From: CAZFHA01 sp964518595
GTDB lineage: Bacteria; Bacillota; Clostridia; Saccharofermentanales; Saccharofermentanaceae
NCBI GenBank assembly: GCA_964518595.1
Contig: CAZFHA010000009.1
Span: 1 to 64,000, forward strand
Reading direction: 5' to 3'
Length of the DNA: 64,000 nt
Positions 1-8,355 of this stretch are shown here, one piece after another. Position numbers and translations under genes: made by a program. Position 1 is the first letter of the stretch; the number at the start of each line of letters is the position of its first letter. The notes below the pieces were generated by a model. It was not told the DNA's origin. It was given only the letters and a program-made list of their open reading frames with translations, and did not search any database.

Positions 1-98
1 GTATTTTGGGCGTAAGTGCATTGCTATTATTCGTGGGAAGTTCAGCAGTAGTCGTATTGTTTGCGTATAAGCGAAGAAAGAAAATAGGGCAGAAATAA
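1..98 (+). CDS. C-terminal fragment of a membrane-anchored protein (5' end outside window)
   Basis: Only the last 31 codons are present, read in frame from base 3 to a TAA at 96-98. They encode a hydrophobic stretch of about 21 residues (ILGVSALLLF then a Gly/Ser/Val/Ala-rich part) followed by the basic tail YKRRKKIGQK. This hydrophobic-then-basic ending suits a single-pass membrane anchor or the last helix of a membrane protein. No sorting motif can be checked because the upstream part is missing. A structured repeat follows directly, and the next gene converges from the other strand. The function is unknown. Confidence 0.55.
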   Translation, partial: ILGVSALLLFVGSSAVVVLFAYKRRKKIGQK

Positions 99-115
99 AA
101 CAATGGATTAAACGT

Positions 116-174
116 AAAGGGACTGTCCAAAAGTACGATGCGAAGAGTTGCAAAGTATTTGAGGCAGCCCCTTT
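116..174. repeat. Structured dispersed repeat, copy A
   Basis: Imperfect inverted repeat with arms 116-132 and 158-174 (AAAGGGACTGTCC outward, GGCAGCCCCTTT returning). Its core at 129-143, AAAAGTACGATGCGA, matches 14 of 15 bases in a second copy at 43966-43980. In both copies the core is followed by exactly 15 unmatched bases and then TTGAG. This copy sits between two convergent genes, so the RNA hairpin could end transcription from both sides. It could also be a degenerate miniature mobile element. The similarity is seen directly; the role is inferred. Confidence 0.6.
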
Positions 175-214
175 AAACAGAGAGCCAAATTTCTAGTAGT
201 AAAGCCTAAATTCC

Positions 215-3200
215 TCAATCTACCGACTTCAAAGATTCCAACATATGAATTCTTCTGATTTTTGGCTTCATAATTTGATTTACCAGCCAGGTAAAGGCCA
301 TTATTAGTATGAGTGCCATTACAAAGGCTTGCCAACTGATTTCTCTAGTAAACATAATGCTGTCAGGTTCAATGGTTTTAATAACGGCACGGTAAAGAAA
401 GAAGCCGCCAATTAGACCCGCGAAGCAGCCCAGGATAGAAAGAATAACCGTCTCTTTAAAGATATAACTGTAGGTTTCTTTATCGTAAAAGCCGAGTACC
501 TTTAGGGTAGCCAACTCTCGCTGCCGCTCACTAATATTAATGTTAATCAAGTTATAAAGCACCGTTGCCGCCAAGAGTCCGGCAGAGATAATGAGAATCC
601 AAATGATGTTGTTAATACTCTTCATGGAATTTTGGATATCGCCAATCATGTCTGCAGTGAAAGACACTGTACCAGCATCTGTAGCGGCAGAAACATAGCT
701 TTTGATACTGTCATCACTTTGATTGGCTGCTTTAATTCCCAAGTACTGGTTAAATACCGGTTTTTCAGCGAAGGCATTTTCGTAGGCAGTTTTTCCAAGG
801 TAAACATAATTAAAGGTATAGTTCTGCGTGGTTGCGGTGATGGTAACAGGATAACGTTTACTGCTGTCCAGATAATTCAGCATCAGGGAGTCTCCGACCT
901 TTACCTGCAAATTGCTGGCCAGCTTCTCAGTAATTACTACACTATTATCGTCAAAATTAATGGCCTGGTTATGGCTATCCGTTAAGCTAATAAAATCCTG
1001 AAAATCTTTGGACTTTTCTGGTGCAAGGATAAAGATGCTGTTGCTATCTTCTGGAGTTGCTTCTAAGGTAGCTTCGCCGGAACGACGCATAACCAGGGAA
1101 GAGTTTTCAAAGTACTCTTTATTGTCTAGACGGCTTTGTAAGTCCGAAGAAGCCGTATCCTCAGACAAACCAACTACAACATCATAGTGGAAAATATCCA
1201 CGAATTGACGACTGACCAGGCTTTGAACGGCGGCTCGGGTTGCGAAGGAGGTAACTACCAGAGCTGTGCACCCCAAAATACCTATCAGGGTCATTAAGAG
1301 TCGCTTTTTATTGAGACCTAAATTGCGAACGGTAACTTTACGAGTAAAGGAAAGACGTTTCCATACTGGGGTGATATATTCCAAAAAGATTCGTTTGCCG
1401 ATTTTGGGTGCTTTGGGCCGCATTAAATCTGCTGGTGTTTCACCGAGAGCTTTTTTTGCAGCGAAGCCGGTGGCCACAGTAATAACTGAGACGGAAGCAA
1501 AAACAGATATCAACGCCAGGTTTAGGTAGAAGTTAGGTTCGAATGTTGGTAGGGCAAACATCATTCCATAGGCTTGCCAAATCATTAAGGGTAAAAAGCG
1601 GAAGCCCAGAATAACCCCTAAAATGCTACCTATTAAGCTGGCGGATAAAGCATAAAGGAGATAACGGCCGGCAATTCGACTGTTAGAATACCCTAAGGCT
1701 TTGAAGGTACCGATAAGAACACGATCTTCATCCACCATTCTAGTCATTGTAGTAAGACTGACTAGAGCCGCTACCAGAAAGAAAATAACCGGAAATACGG
1801 TTGATAAATCCTGCATTCTTTTGCTGTCATCATAAAAGGTTAGGAAGGACTCGTTAAGATTTCTGTCTAGTACGTACCATTTAGCTTCTCCTAAGTCCTC
1901 AAGTTTAGATCGGGCATCCTTTAATTCTGCCTCACCTTCTGCTAGTTTCGTGTTGGCATCTTCTTTTTGCTTTTCAAACTCATCCTTACCCTCTTGGAGT
2001 TTTCTTTCGCCCTCATCTAGCTCATCTTTGGCAAGTTGGAGTTCCTGTTCGCCATTAGCTAACTGAATCAGAGCAGCGGATTCGGAAAGATTAAACTCTT
2101 GTCGGGCACTGTTATATTGCTCTTGACCGGTGGTGAGGCTGACCTCGGCTGCTGCCAATTGCTCTTGGCCTTGGGTTATTTTTTTGAGGTTGGTAGCGTA
2201 TATGTCTTCCCCTTGTTTCAGCGTTACCTCCGCAGCAGCGATTTGGGCTTCACCGCTGATAATCAGCTGCTCTTTTTCTTGGAGCAGTTGCCAAGATTGA
2301 TTAAGTTGTTTTCCACCCTCAATGAGTTCCTCCAGCTGTCCAATTGTGGTAGCTAATTGAAGTTTTTGGGCTTCGTAGGTAGGAAGTAAGGCAATTTGCT
2401 CCCCGGCAGATTCCGGTGTGAGCCCTGCCGCTGTAAGAGCGGATAAATAGTTGTTTTCCGTCTCTGCATAAAGGGGATCGGTAGGATCAAGCTGGTCTAG
2501 GTCAGCTTTTAATGAGGCTAAACCAGAAAGACTAGCTATTTGAGCTGTGAGTGTTTCTTGGGTTAGACGAAGATTCGCTAGTGTGTTTTCAATCTCGGTT
2601 TGAGGTATGCCACTGCTCTGTTCAAATAAAATACATTGTTGATCGTAAAGATCTTGAGCCGCCTGAAGTTGGGCTTTTCCAGCCTCAAAATCGGCCTTGC
2701 CTTGGTTAAAGGCTTCTTTTTGCGTTGCGAGTTCCTGCTGTCCGGCGTCAAGTTCTTGACGGGCGGCCACAAGCTGGATACTGCCGCTATTAAGCTGCTC
2801 TTTTTGTTTATTTACTTCATCCCAACCGGCTTTAAGCTCAGCGGCTGCTTGATCTAACTGATTTCTGCCCTCAGCTAGCTGCTGGAGTGCATCTTGTTTC
2901 TTCTGATTAAAGGTGGTCAAACCATTATTATAATCATCTCTGCCTTGGGTTAATTTCGCTTCATTCTCCAGCAGCTGATTTTCTCCATCTTTTAACTTTT
3001 GTTCAGCCTCTAGCTTTTGGGTATTATATTCTTCTTCGCCTTCTTTTAAATCCGCCCATAATTGATCATGGCGTAAAGTCTGACGCTGGAGCGCCAGATC
3101 CTTAAGGTTTTGGAGGGTAGTTGAAGTTTTATCAAAGTAGTCTTGGCTAAAACTATTGAGCTCTTTAGCATTCTCAAAAGAGACATACATATCCGTATAG

Positions 3201-3853
3201 ATATCCAGGGTAAAGGTACTTTCGGGAATATAGACAACAAATTCAATGGAACCATTGCCAATATTTGTTGTACCCTGCATGATGGAGAGGTAGTAAGGCG
3301 ACTCAGCAATGCCTACTACGGTAAAAGTTTTTTGGTCGAGGGTATCCTTGAACGCTTTATTACTATCAGCTTTCAAAGATAGGGTGCTTCCAAGCTGAAT
3401 GTTTTTCAGCCCTGTTGCCGGACGAAGGATTACGGCTTCGTTGTCAGCAGTAGGTAACCGACCTTCTAAAAGCTTAAGTTGGTTAAGATAATTTTTATTT
3501 TGCGTATCTGTAGAAGTGGGAAGGCTGTTAAGGCGCAGGGTATAGTCTTTGTCTTCTACAGAAGCTGTAATATCCAGCGTGTATCCCGGCATAACAGCTG
3601 TTATGCCGGCAGTATTTTTAAGGGCTTCCACATCGGCGTCATCAAAGCCGTAAGTAGAGACAAGCCGGGCATCCATTACATTTTGACTATCATAGTATTT
3701 ATCGCCAATGGTTTGCATGTTCGGTGAAACTGATGCCAAGCCGGCAAACATACCGGCACCTAAAAATGAAATGAGGGCTAGGGAAATAAAACGGGTTATG
3801 GAACTTTTAACTTCTCTAAAAGTACTTTTACGAAAGGCTCTTGTCTTTATCAT
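215..3853 (-). CDS. ABC transporter permease with two FtsX domains and a long extracellular coiled coil
   Basis: Membrane subunit of a MacB/FtsX-type ABC exporter or mechanotransmission complex, 1212 aa. One membrane helix lies near residues 20-45 and an extracytoplasmic domain follows. Residues of about 245-660 are a Glu/Gln/Lys/Leu-rich coiled coil with many recurring GE.EL/G...L heptads. The first FtsX domain follows (helices about 690-815), then a second extracytoplasmic domain and a C-terminal FtsX domain with three helices. The start is taken as ATG at 3853, which shares its A with the TAA stop of the upstream ATPase gene (TAATG) and has AAAGGAT upstream. A TTG two codons earlier is possible. 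The TAATG junction suggests translational coupling. The substrate is unknown; lipids, peptides or envelope stress signals are all possible. Confidence 0.9.
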   Translation of the reverse strand: MIKTRAFRKSTFREVKSSITRFISLALISFLGAGMFAGLASVSPNMQTIGDKYYDSQNVMDARLVSTYGFDDADVEALKNTAGITAVMPGYTLDITASVEDKDYTLRLNSLPTSTDTQNKNYLNQLKLLEGRLPTADNEAVILRPATGLKNIQLGSTLSLKADSNKAFKDTLDQKTFTVVGIAESPYYLSIMQGTTNIGNGSIEFVVYIPESTFTLDIYTDMYVSFENAKELNSFSQDYFDKTSTTLQNLKDLALQRQTLRHDQLWADLKEGEEEYNTQKLEAEQKLKDGENQLLENEAKLTQGRDDYNNGLTTFNQKKQDALQQLAEGRNQLDQAAAELKAGWDEVNKQKEQLNSGSIQLVAARQELDAGQQELATQKEAFNQGKADFEAGKAQLQAAQDLYDQQCILFEQSSGIPQTEIENTLANLRLTQETLTAQIASLSGLASLKADLDQLDPTDPLYAETENNYLSALTAAGLTPESAGEQIALLPTYEAQKLQLATTIGQLEELIEGGKQLNQSWQLLQEKEQLIISGEAQIAAAEVTLKQGEDIYATNLKKITQGQEQLAAAEVSLTTGQEQYNSARQEFNLSESAALIQLANGEQELQLAKDELDEGERKLQEGKDEFEKQKEDANTKLAEGEAELKDARSKLEDLGEAKWYVLDRNLNESFLTFYDDSKRMQDLSTVFPVIFFLVAALVSLTTMTRMVDEDRVLIGTFKALGYSNSRIAGRYLLYALSASLIGSILGVILGFRFLPLMIWQAYGMMFALPTFEPNFYLNLALISVFASVSVITVATGFAAKKALGETPADLMRPKAPKIGKRIFLEYITPVWKRLSFTRKVTVRNLGLNKKRLLMTLIGILGCTALVVTSFATRAAVQSLVSRQFVDIFHYDVVVGLSEDTASSDLQSRLDNKEYFENSSLVMRRSGEATLEATPEDSNSIFILAPEKSKDFQDFISLTDSHNQAINFDDNSVVITEKLASNLQVKVGDSLMLNYLDSSKRYPVTITATTQNYTFNYVYLGKTAYENAFAEKPVFNQYLGIKAANQSDDSIKSYVSAATDAGTVSFTADMIGDIQNSMKSINNIIWILIISAGLLAATVLYNLININISERQRELATLKVLGFYDKETYSYIFKETVILSILGCFAGLIGGFFLYRAVIKTIEPDSIMFTREISWQAFVMALILIMAFTWLVNQIMKPKIRRIHMLESLKSVD

Positions 3854-4554
3854 TACCAATCAATCCTTTCTGCCGAGACAGGATTGGGATTATGGCGCAC
3901 TTCGGTAACCGTACCATTGTTGATGCGGATGACCCGGTCTCCTAAGGCTTCAAAGGCTGAATTGTGGGTAATAATAACGATAGTCTTTCCGTTGTCACGA
4001 CAAGTGTGTTGTAAAAGTTTTAGTATATTTTTTCCGGTTTGATAATCTAGGGCACCGGTGGGTTCGTCGCAAAGTACCAGCTTAGGATTCTTAGCTAAAG
4101 CCCGGGCAATTGCTACCCGCTGCTGTTCTCCACCGGAAAGTTGAGAGGAAAAATTATTTAATCTTTCTCCTAACCCTACATCCAGCAAACACTGCCTGGC
4201 ATCTAAAGGGTTTTTACAAATTTGAGAAGCTAATTCGACATTTTCCAAAGCTGTCAAATTTTGAATTAGATTATAAAATTGAAACACAAAGCCAATTTCT
4301 TCGCGGCGAAATTTAACCAGTTGATTTCGATTATACTGGCTGACTTGGGACCCGTCTAATAGTATGTCTCCCTCTGTACAAGTATCCATTCCGCCCAGCA
4401 TATTAAGGATAGTAGTTTTGCCCGCACCGGAAGGGCCTACCATGATAACAAATTCCCCTTCATTGATAGTAAAATCAACGCCCCGAACGGCCTCAACCTT
4501 AATCTCGCCGCTTTGATATACTTTGCGAACATCTTTAAATTCAACAAATGCCAT
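3853..4554 (-). CDS. ABC transporter ATP-binding protein (LolD/MacB type)
   Basis: Cytoplasmic ATPase partner of the adjoining FtsX-type permease, 233 aa. Visible motifs are Walker A GPSGAGKT (residues 40-47), a Q-loop in FQFYNL, signature LSGGEQQR (139-146), Walker B LVLCDEP (159-165) and the switch His in ITHNS (about 195). The reading frame is open for another 28 codons upstream. The ATG at 4554 is chosen because GAGGAG lies 6-8 bases before it and because the family usually begins just before the first beta strand. The gene is the first of a two-gene unit and is divergent from a TetR-family regulator, which may control it. Confidence 0.93.
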   Translation of the reverse strand: MAFVEFKDVRKVYQSGEIKVEAVRGVDFTINEGEFVIMVGPSGAGKTTILNMLGGMDTCTEGDILLDGSQVSQYNRNQLVKFRREEIGFVFQFYNLIQNLTALENVELASQICKNPLDARQCLLDVGLGERLNNFSSQLSGGEQQRVAIARALAKNPKLVLCDEPTGALDYQTGKNILKLLQHTCRDNGKTIVIITHNSAFEALGDRVIRINNGTVTEVRHNPNPVSAERIDW

Positions 4555-4958
4555 GTTATTCTCCTCAATTTGTCTAAGTTTATTTATGGTTTTATTAGTA
4601 GGCTTAAGCAACGTTCTTTTTATCACACACCAAATCAAGAAACCAGCGCTTCCCGTGGTGAACCTCTATTTTAGAATTGTTGAGCCAAAAGCGAAGAATT
4701 CTAAAACAAGGTAGACCGCCCCAATTCGGACTACCAACAAGTGATTCTAATCGCAGAATTACCTGATGAAAGGGAAGGGATGCTTCTTTTTATAAGAAAC
4801 CTCAATTCCCGGACTTTCTATTCTAGCTTGCTTTTTCTGCTCTTGGTAGGGATAAGTTGAAACGAGTGGGTATTTTTTGGACAAAGTTATTGAAATGACC
4901 GGATTTTTTTGTGGAGTGATGGTAAAATTATTGTTAACAACCAGAAGGTGAGACTTTT
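4555..4958. other. 404-bp divergent intergenic region
   Basis: Separates the ABC exporter pair (minus strand) from the TetR-family gene (plus strand) and must hold both promoters. I find no convincing -35/-10 pair with 16-18 base spacing on either strand and no clear palindromic TetR operator. There is no open frame with a ribosome binding site. The only sure elements are GAGGAG before the ATPase gene and AAGGTGAG before the regulator gene. Confidence 0.5.
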
Positions 4959-5561
4959 ATGAAACAACATGGCGCATCGCTTTTAACCAAAAAGGCTCTA
5001 GCAGCCGCTTTAAAAAAACTCATGGAGCAGAGGCCCTTGAGTAAAATTAGTATTCAAGATATCGTCGACCAATGTGGGCTTAATCGGAAGACTTTTTACT
5101 ATCATTTTACCGGTATTAATGATTTACTTCATTGGATGTTTGAGGAAGAAACTCTTCAGGTAGTTAAGAATTATGATTTGATTCTGGATTACCCCAATAT
5201 TTTGCGCTTTGCCTTTGATTATGTTGAGGCTAATGAGCATATTTGTAACTGCGCTTATGATGCCTTGGGACGAGATGAACTGCTAGGTTTTTTTCGAAAG
5301 GATTTTCATCGGCTCATGGGCAGTATTGTTGAAGAAAGCGCTCAGGGATTGTCGGTTCCCGAGAGTTATAAGCATTTTCTTACCCTCTACAACAGTGAGG
5401 CCTTAGCCGCTATATTAATTGATTGGCTGCGTCGGCCTAAGGAGAATCAGGAGTTAACCAAAGAACAAATGATCGAATACTTGTCCCTAACTATGTATGG
5501 AAGTATGCGGCAGACCTTGGAGCAGGCGGCATTAACCTTTTCCGATCTTCCCCGCGTCTAA
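4959..5561 (+). CDS. TetR/AcrR-family transcriptional regulator
   Basis: DNA-binding repressor-type protein of 200 aa, the usual length for the family. The N-terminal helix-turn-helix covers about residues 31-50 (SIQDIVDQCGLNRKTFYYHF), with the typical K-TFYYHF recognition helix. The C-terminal half is helical and resembles the DhaS-like/TetR_C subgroup found in Firmicutes; the ligand is unknown. AAGGTGAG precedes the ATG by 7 bases. It is divergent from an ABC exporter operon and is followed after 63 bases by a NimA-like flavoprotein gene, so either set could be its target. The divergent exporter is the more usual arrangement. Confidence 0.9.
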   Translation: MKQHGASLLTKKALAAALKKLMEQRPLSKISIQDIVDQCGLNRKTFYYHFTGINDLLHWMFEEETLQVVKNYDLILDYPNILRFAFDYVEANEHICNCAYDALGRDELLGFFRKDFHRLMGSIVEESAQGLSVPESYKHFLTLYNSEALAAILIDWLRRPKENQELTKEQMIEYLSLTMYGSMRQTLEQAALTFSDLPRV

Positions 5562-5624
5562 GCAGAAGGAGTATCCAGTTAGGCGTAAAGCCAGGAGCAC
5601 TAGAAAACAATGGAGGAATAACAT

Positions 5625-6104
5625 ATGCGACGGAAAGACAGAGAAATAACGGATATAAAAATTATTTTGGAGATTATAGATGGCTGCAGAGTTTGCCATT
5701 TGGGGATGGCAGTTGATGATATGCCTTATGTGGTTCCGCTTAACTTTGGGTGGATGTATGAAAATAAACAGTTGGAAATTTATTTTCATTCAGCGGCAGA
5801 AGGGCTGAAAATTGACTATCTTAAGAAGAATCCCAAGGTTTGTGTGGAATTCTCTCGAGACCTGCAGCTTATAACTGGGGAAAGAGCCTGCGCCTATTCC
5901 ATGGCTTTTGAGAGTGTGATCGGGTTTGGGCAGGCTCGTATCTGTGGTGAACAAGGGGAGAAGGCAGAAGGACTAAAGGCAATTATGAAGACTTATGCGC
6001 CTGAGCAGGAGTTTAGTTTTACTGAAAAAGAGTTAGCAGCCGTGACGGTAATAAAGGTTGTGTTTGATTCTTTTACAGGGAAAAGAAAGGCCTACAACGC
6101 GTAA
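5625..6104 (+). CDS. NimA-like pyridoxamine 5'-phosphate oxidase-fold flavoprotein
   Basis: Small FMN-binding split-barrel protein of 159 aa, in the same family as 5-nitroimidazole-resistance (Nim) proteins. It begins MRRKDREI, as many family members do. It contains the beta-strand motif YVVPLNFGW near residue 39 and YFHSAAEGLK near 55, which in the family lines the flavin site. GTGKRKAY-like residues close the C-terminus (FTGKRKAY). A strong GGAGG precedes the ATG by 9 bases. Most relatives have no proven substrate, so resistance to nitroimidazoles should not be assumed. It may be cotranscribed with the dioxygenase-like gene 22 bases downstream. Confidence 0.85.
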   Translation: MRRKDREITDIKIILEIIDGCRVCHLGMAVDDMPYVVPLNFGWMYENKQLEIYFHSAAEGLKIDYLKKNPKVCVEFSRDLQLITGERACAYSMAFESVIGFGQARICGEQGEKAEGLKAIMKTYAPEQEFSFTEKELAAVTVIKVVFDSFTGKRKAYNA

Positions 6105-6126
6105 ATTAAACTAGGAGGTTATTACC

Positions 6127-6900
6127 ATGAATAAAAAATTTCCAGTACTATTTGTAGGGCACGGTTCGCCCATGAATGCTATTACCAAGAATGAATTTGC
6201 CCAACAGTGGAAAGTCTATGCTGAGCGCATTGGTAAACCAAAGGGAATTATTGCGATATCGGCTCATTGGTATACTCAGGGTTTTAACATAAATGACCAG
6301 CCCAAGCCGAAAACTATTTATGATATGTATGGTTTTCCTCAAGCGCTTTATGAAATTACTTATGAAGCCAGCAGTTCTTCTACCGTGGCACAGCAACTGG
6401 TTCAGAAGAGTAATCATCTGCTGCAGATTAATAATAGTTTCGGCTATGATCACGGCTTATGGTCGGTGCTTATCCATATGTATCCACAACCTGATTTTCC
6501 TGTTATACCTATAAGTGTATCTAGAAGCCATTCGCTAGAGGAGCATTTTGCTTTAGGAAAGCTATTGGCAGAGCTACGGGCAGAAAACTATCTACTATTT
6601 GCTTCCGGCAATGTTGTTCATAACTTAAGGCGGGCTGACTTTAATAAAGCGGATGGTTTTGCTGATGCCAAAATCTTTGATGACTATATCTATGACAGTA
6701 TTGTTAATCGGGATTTCTCAAAGGTAATCAACTTTAAGAATGCTCCACCCAGTAGCTATGCCTTAGCTTTTGAGACCCTTGAACATTACTTGCCTTTAGT
6801 TGTCGCTTTAGGGGCTACTGAGGAAGAGGATCAGGTGGAAGTATTTAATCGTAGGGTTATCAATGGGGCTCTTTCCATGACTAGTTACTATTTTCATTAG
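6127..6900 (+). CDS. ygiD: LigB/YgiD-family extradiol ring-cleavage dioxygenase
   Basis: Non-haem metal dioxygenase of the class III extradiol family, 257 aa. YgiD of E. coli and plant DOPA dioxygenases, which open catechol rings, belong to it. Metal-binding histidines are seen in VGHGSP (H12), SAHWYT (H47), YDHGLW and GNVVHNLR. AGGAGG lies 7 bases before the ATG. The natural substrate in bacteria is generally unknown, and extradiol cleavage needs O2. In an apparent anaerobe it may therefore act only under micro-oxic exposure or do something else. It follows the NimA-like gene, and together they might be a small oxygen/aromatic-stress unit; that is inference. Confidence 0.87.
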   Translation: MNKKFPVLFVGHGSPMNAITKNEFAQQWKVYAERIGKPKGIIAISAHWYTQGFNINDQPKPKTIYDMYGFPQALYEITYEASSSSTVAQQLVQKSNHLLQINNSFGYDHGLWSVLIHMYPQPDFPVIPISVSRSHSLEEHFALGKLLAELRAENYLLFASGNVVHNLRRADFNKADGFADAKIFDDYIYDSIVNRDFSKVINFKNAPPSSYALAFETLEHYLPLVVALGATEEEDQVEVFNRRVINGALSMTSYYFH

Positions 6901-6984
6901 CGTAAAATTTGCTAAAAGAGTGAAATAGAAGTTAAATTTGTCTTGTTGCACAATAATTGAGTTATAAATTAGGCGTTTTATGGA

Positions 6985-7013
6985 TTGAAATATAGAGATT
7001 CATGTAATACTAT
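6985..7013 (+). promoter_or_regulatory. Promoter of the lacI-type regulator and hexuronide locus
   Basis: TTGAAA at 6985-6990, a 17-base spacer and TACTAT at 7008-7013. The predicted start near 7020 lies inside the first LacI-type operator, the classical geometry for repression. It is the only well-formed promoter seen between this point and 19740, so it may drive the whole transport/glycosidase operon by read-through. Confidence 0.65.
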
Positions 7014-7017
7014 TACT

Positions 7018-7032
7018 GTGCACACGTTAACA
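7018..7032 (+). promoter_or_regulatory. LacI-family operator O1
   Basis: GTGCACACGTTAACA, matching the TGnnnACGTnnnCA pseudo-palindrome typical of LacI/GalR operators with a central CG. It overlaps the predicted transcription start, and the identical 15-mer recurs at 7114-7128. Confidence 0.7.
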
Positions 7033-7042
7033 ATTGCCGAAT

Positions 7043-7097
7043 TCAGGAAGATAATGGAGTTTTGGTTCTGAAAACAAAGCATGACATATCTTCCTGA
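7043..7097. repeat. 11-bp perfect inverted repeat between the two operators
   Basis: Arms TCAGGAAGATA (7043-7053) and TATCTTCCTGA (7087-7097) are perfectly complementary with a 33-base spacer. The pair lies nearly midway between the two LacI operators. It could form a hairpin in the regulator's 5' leader or be a split binding site for another protein. It is not followed by a T-run, so it is not a standard terminator. Confidence 0.6.
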
Positions 7098-7113
7098 TTT
7101 ATTTTTAACTTTC

Positions 7114-7128
7114 GTGCACACGTTAACA
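7114..7128 (+). promoter_or_regulatory. LacI-family operator O2
   Basis: Exact second copy of the 15-mer GTGCACACGTTAACA, 96 bases from O1, which is about nine helical turns. It lies 44 bases before the regulator's start codon. Two in-phase operators suggest DNA looping by a tetrameric or cooperating repressor, with autoregulation. Confidence 0.7.
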
Positions 7129-7171
7129 TTGCGGCTAGCAAATACATCTACATACAGGTAGGAGATAGTTT

Positions 7172-8197
7172 ATGGGCGTTACTATTAAGGATATTGCACT
7201 TTTAGCGCAGGTTTCTCACACTACAGTATCCAGGGCTTTAAATGATAGTCCACTTATTAGTGAGGAAACGAAAAGCAGAATTTGCAAACTGGCGGCAGAG
7301 CATGGCTATGTGCCTAATTTATCAGCCAGATCTTTAGTGTTAGTACGCTCATTTAATATTGGTCTCTTTTTTTCAAGCCTGGTATCCACTACTACTGCAG
7401 ATTTTATGCATACTATTGTTAAGAGTGTGGATCAGAATATGGATAGGCGCTACCACATGAATATCTTAGCTGCAGATTCATATCCTATAGATAATTTTTC
7501 TCAGCGTAATTTTGACGGCATTATTTTTATTAGCCAATTTCAGGAGGATGATAAAGTCCTACAGAAAATTATTGATGCGGATATTCCTTTAGCCGTTTTA
7601 AACCGCCCTGTTTCTTTTTCTGGGGTGATTAATTTATATTGTGATGAAAAGCAGGGTATTCGCAAGGCCGTAGATTATCTGGTTGACAGTGGACATAGAA
7701 AGATCGGTTTTATTGCGGGAAAGAAGGGCTCTTCTTCCAGCCAACTGCGTTATGAAGGTTTTATAGAATCCTTAAAAGCCAGAAAGATTCATTTGGAAGA
7801 TAAGTGGTTGCTTTCCGGAGATTTTTCGCCAGAAAGTGGCTATCAAGCCGGTTTAGATTTGCTTAACTGCTCCTCACTGCCTACTGCACTGATATCTAGT
7901 TCTGACAGCATGGCTATCGGTATGATTCGTGCCTTACAAGAGAATCAAATAGAGGTACCAAGAGAAATATCAGTAGTTGGCTTTGATAATGGCCCACTTA
8001 CGAATTACTCTTGGCCCAGTTTGACCAGTGTTAGCCGTCCGATTAGCGAGATGTGTGGTGTCGGAACTAAACTCTTGATGGAGCGACTTCAAGGTGAGAA
8101 TTTGTCTAAAGCATCAAGTCCGCTGAATATAGATACTTACACAGAAGTTTTTCTACCAGATCTTCATATTAAGGAATCAGTTTTCACCCTAAAGTAG
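7172..8197 (+). CDS. LacI-family transcriptional regulator of the hexuronide locus
   Basis: Repressor of 341 aa with an N-terminal LacI helix-turn-helix at residues 4-23 (TIKDIALLAQ then SHTTVSRALN) and hinge region to about 60. A periplasmic-binding-protein-like sensor domain follows, with typical FISQF, FIAGK and VVGFDNG strands. AGGAGA precedes the ATG. Two identical operators lie just upstream, one over the promoter start, so it most likely represses itself and the TRAP transporter/glycosidase genes downstream. The inducer is probably a uronic acid, a keto-sugar acid or an imported glycoside, inferred from context only. Confidence 0.93.
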   Translation: MGVTIKDIALLAQVSHTTVSRALNDSPLISEETKSRICKLAAEHGYVPNLSARSLVLVRSFNIGLFFSSLVSTTTADFMHTIVKSVDQNMDRRYHMNILAADSYPIDNFSQRNFDGIIFISQFQEDDKVLQKIIDADIPLAVLNRPVSFSGVINLYCDEKQGIRKAVDYLVDSGHRKIGFIAGKKGSSSSQLRYEGFIESLKARKIHLEDKWLLSGDFSPESGYQAGLDLLNCSSLPTALISSSDSMAIGMIRALQENQIEVPREISVVGFDNGPLTNYSWPSLTSVSRPISEMCGVGTKLLMERLQGENLSKASSPLNIDTYTEVFLPDLHIKESVFTLK

Positions 8198-8261
8198 TAG
8201 GGTTGAGTGGCGATTGTTAATTGCCCGTTTAAACAAAAGAGAAAAGATTTACCTATAGAAA

Positions 8262-8294
8262 GCTCCCCGGCAGAATTGGCCGACTTCGGGGAGT
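8262..8294 (+). terminator. Hairpin between the regulator gene and dctP
   Basis: CTCCCCG (8263-8269) pairs with CGGGGAG (8287-8293), extended by a G-T pair, around a 17-base loop. No T-run follows at once; one appears about 16 bases later. It may lower or stabilise read-through from the regulator gene into the transporter genes rather than stop it. Confidence 0.4.
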
Positions 8295-8355
8295 GTAATA
8301 GCGTTGACCTTTTTTCTAGATAAAAAGAAAAATACTATCGCTAGGAGGATTTGAG

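Noticed and set aside
1900..3060. DNA-level tandem repeats in the permease gene
   Set aside because: The repeated pattern follows the coiled-coil heptads of the protein; bases are not repeated closely enough for a true tandem array.
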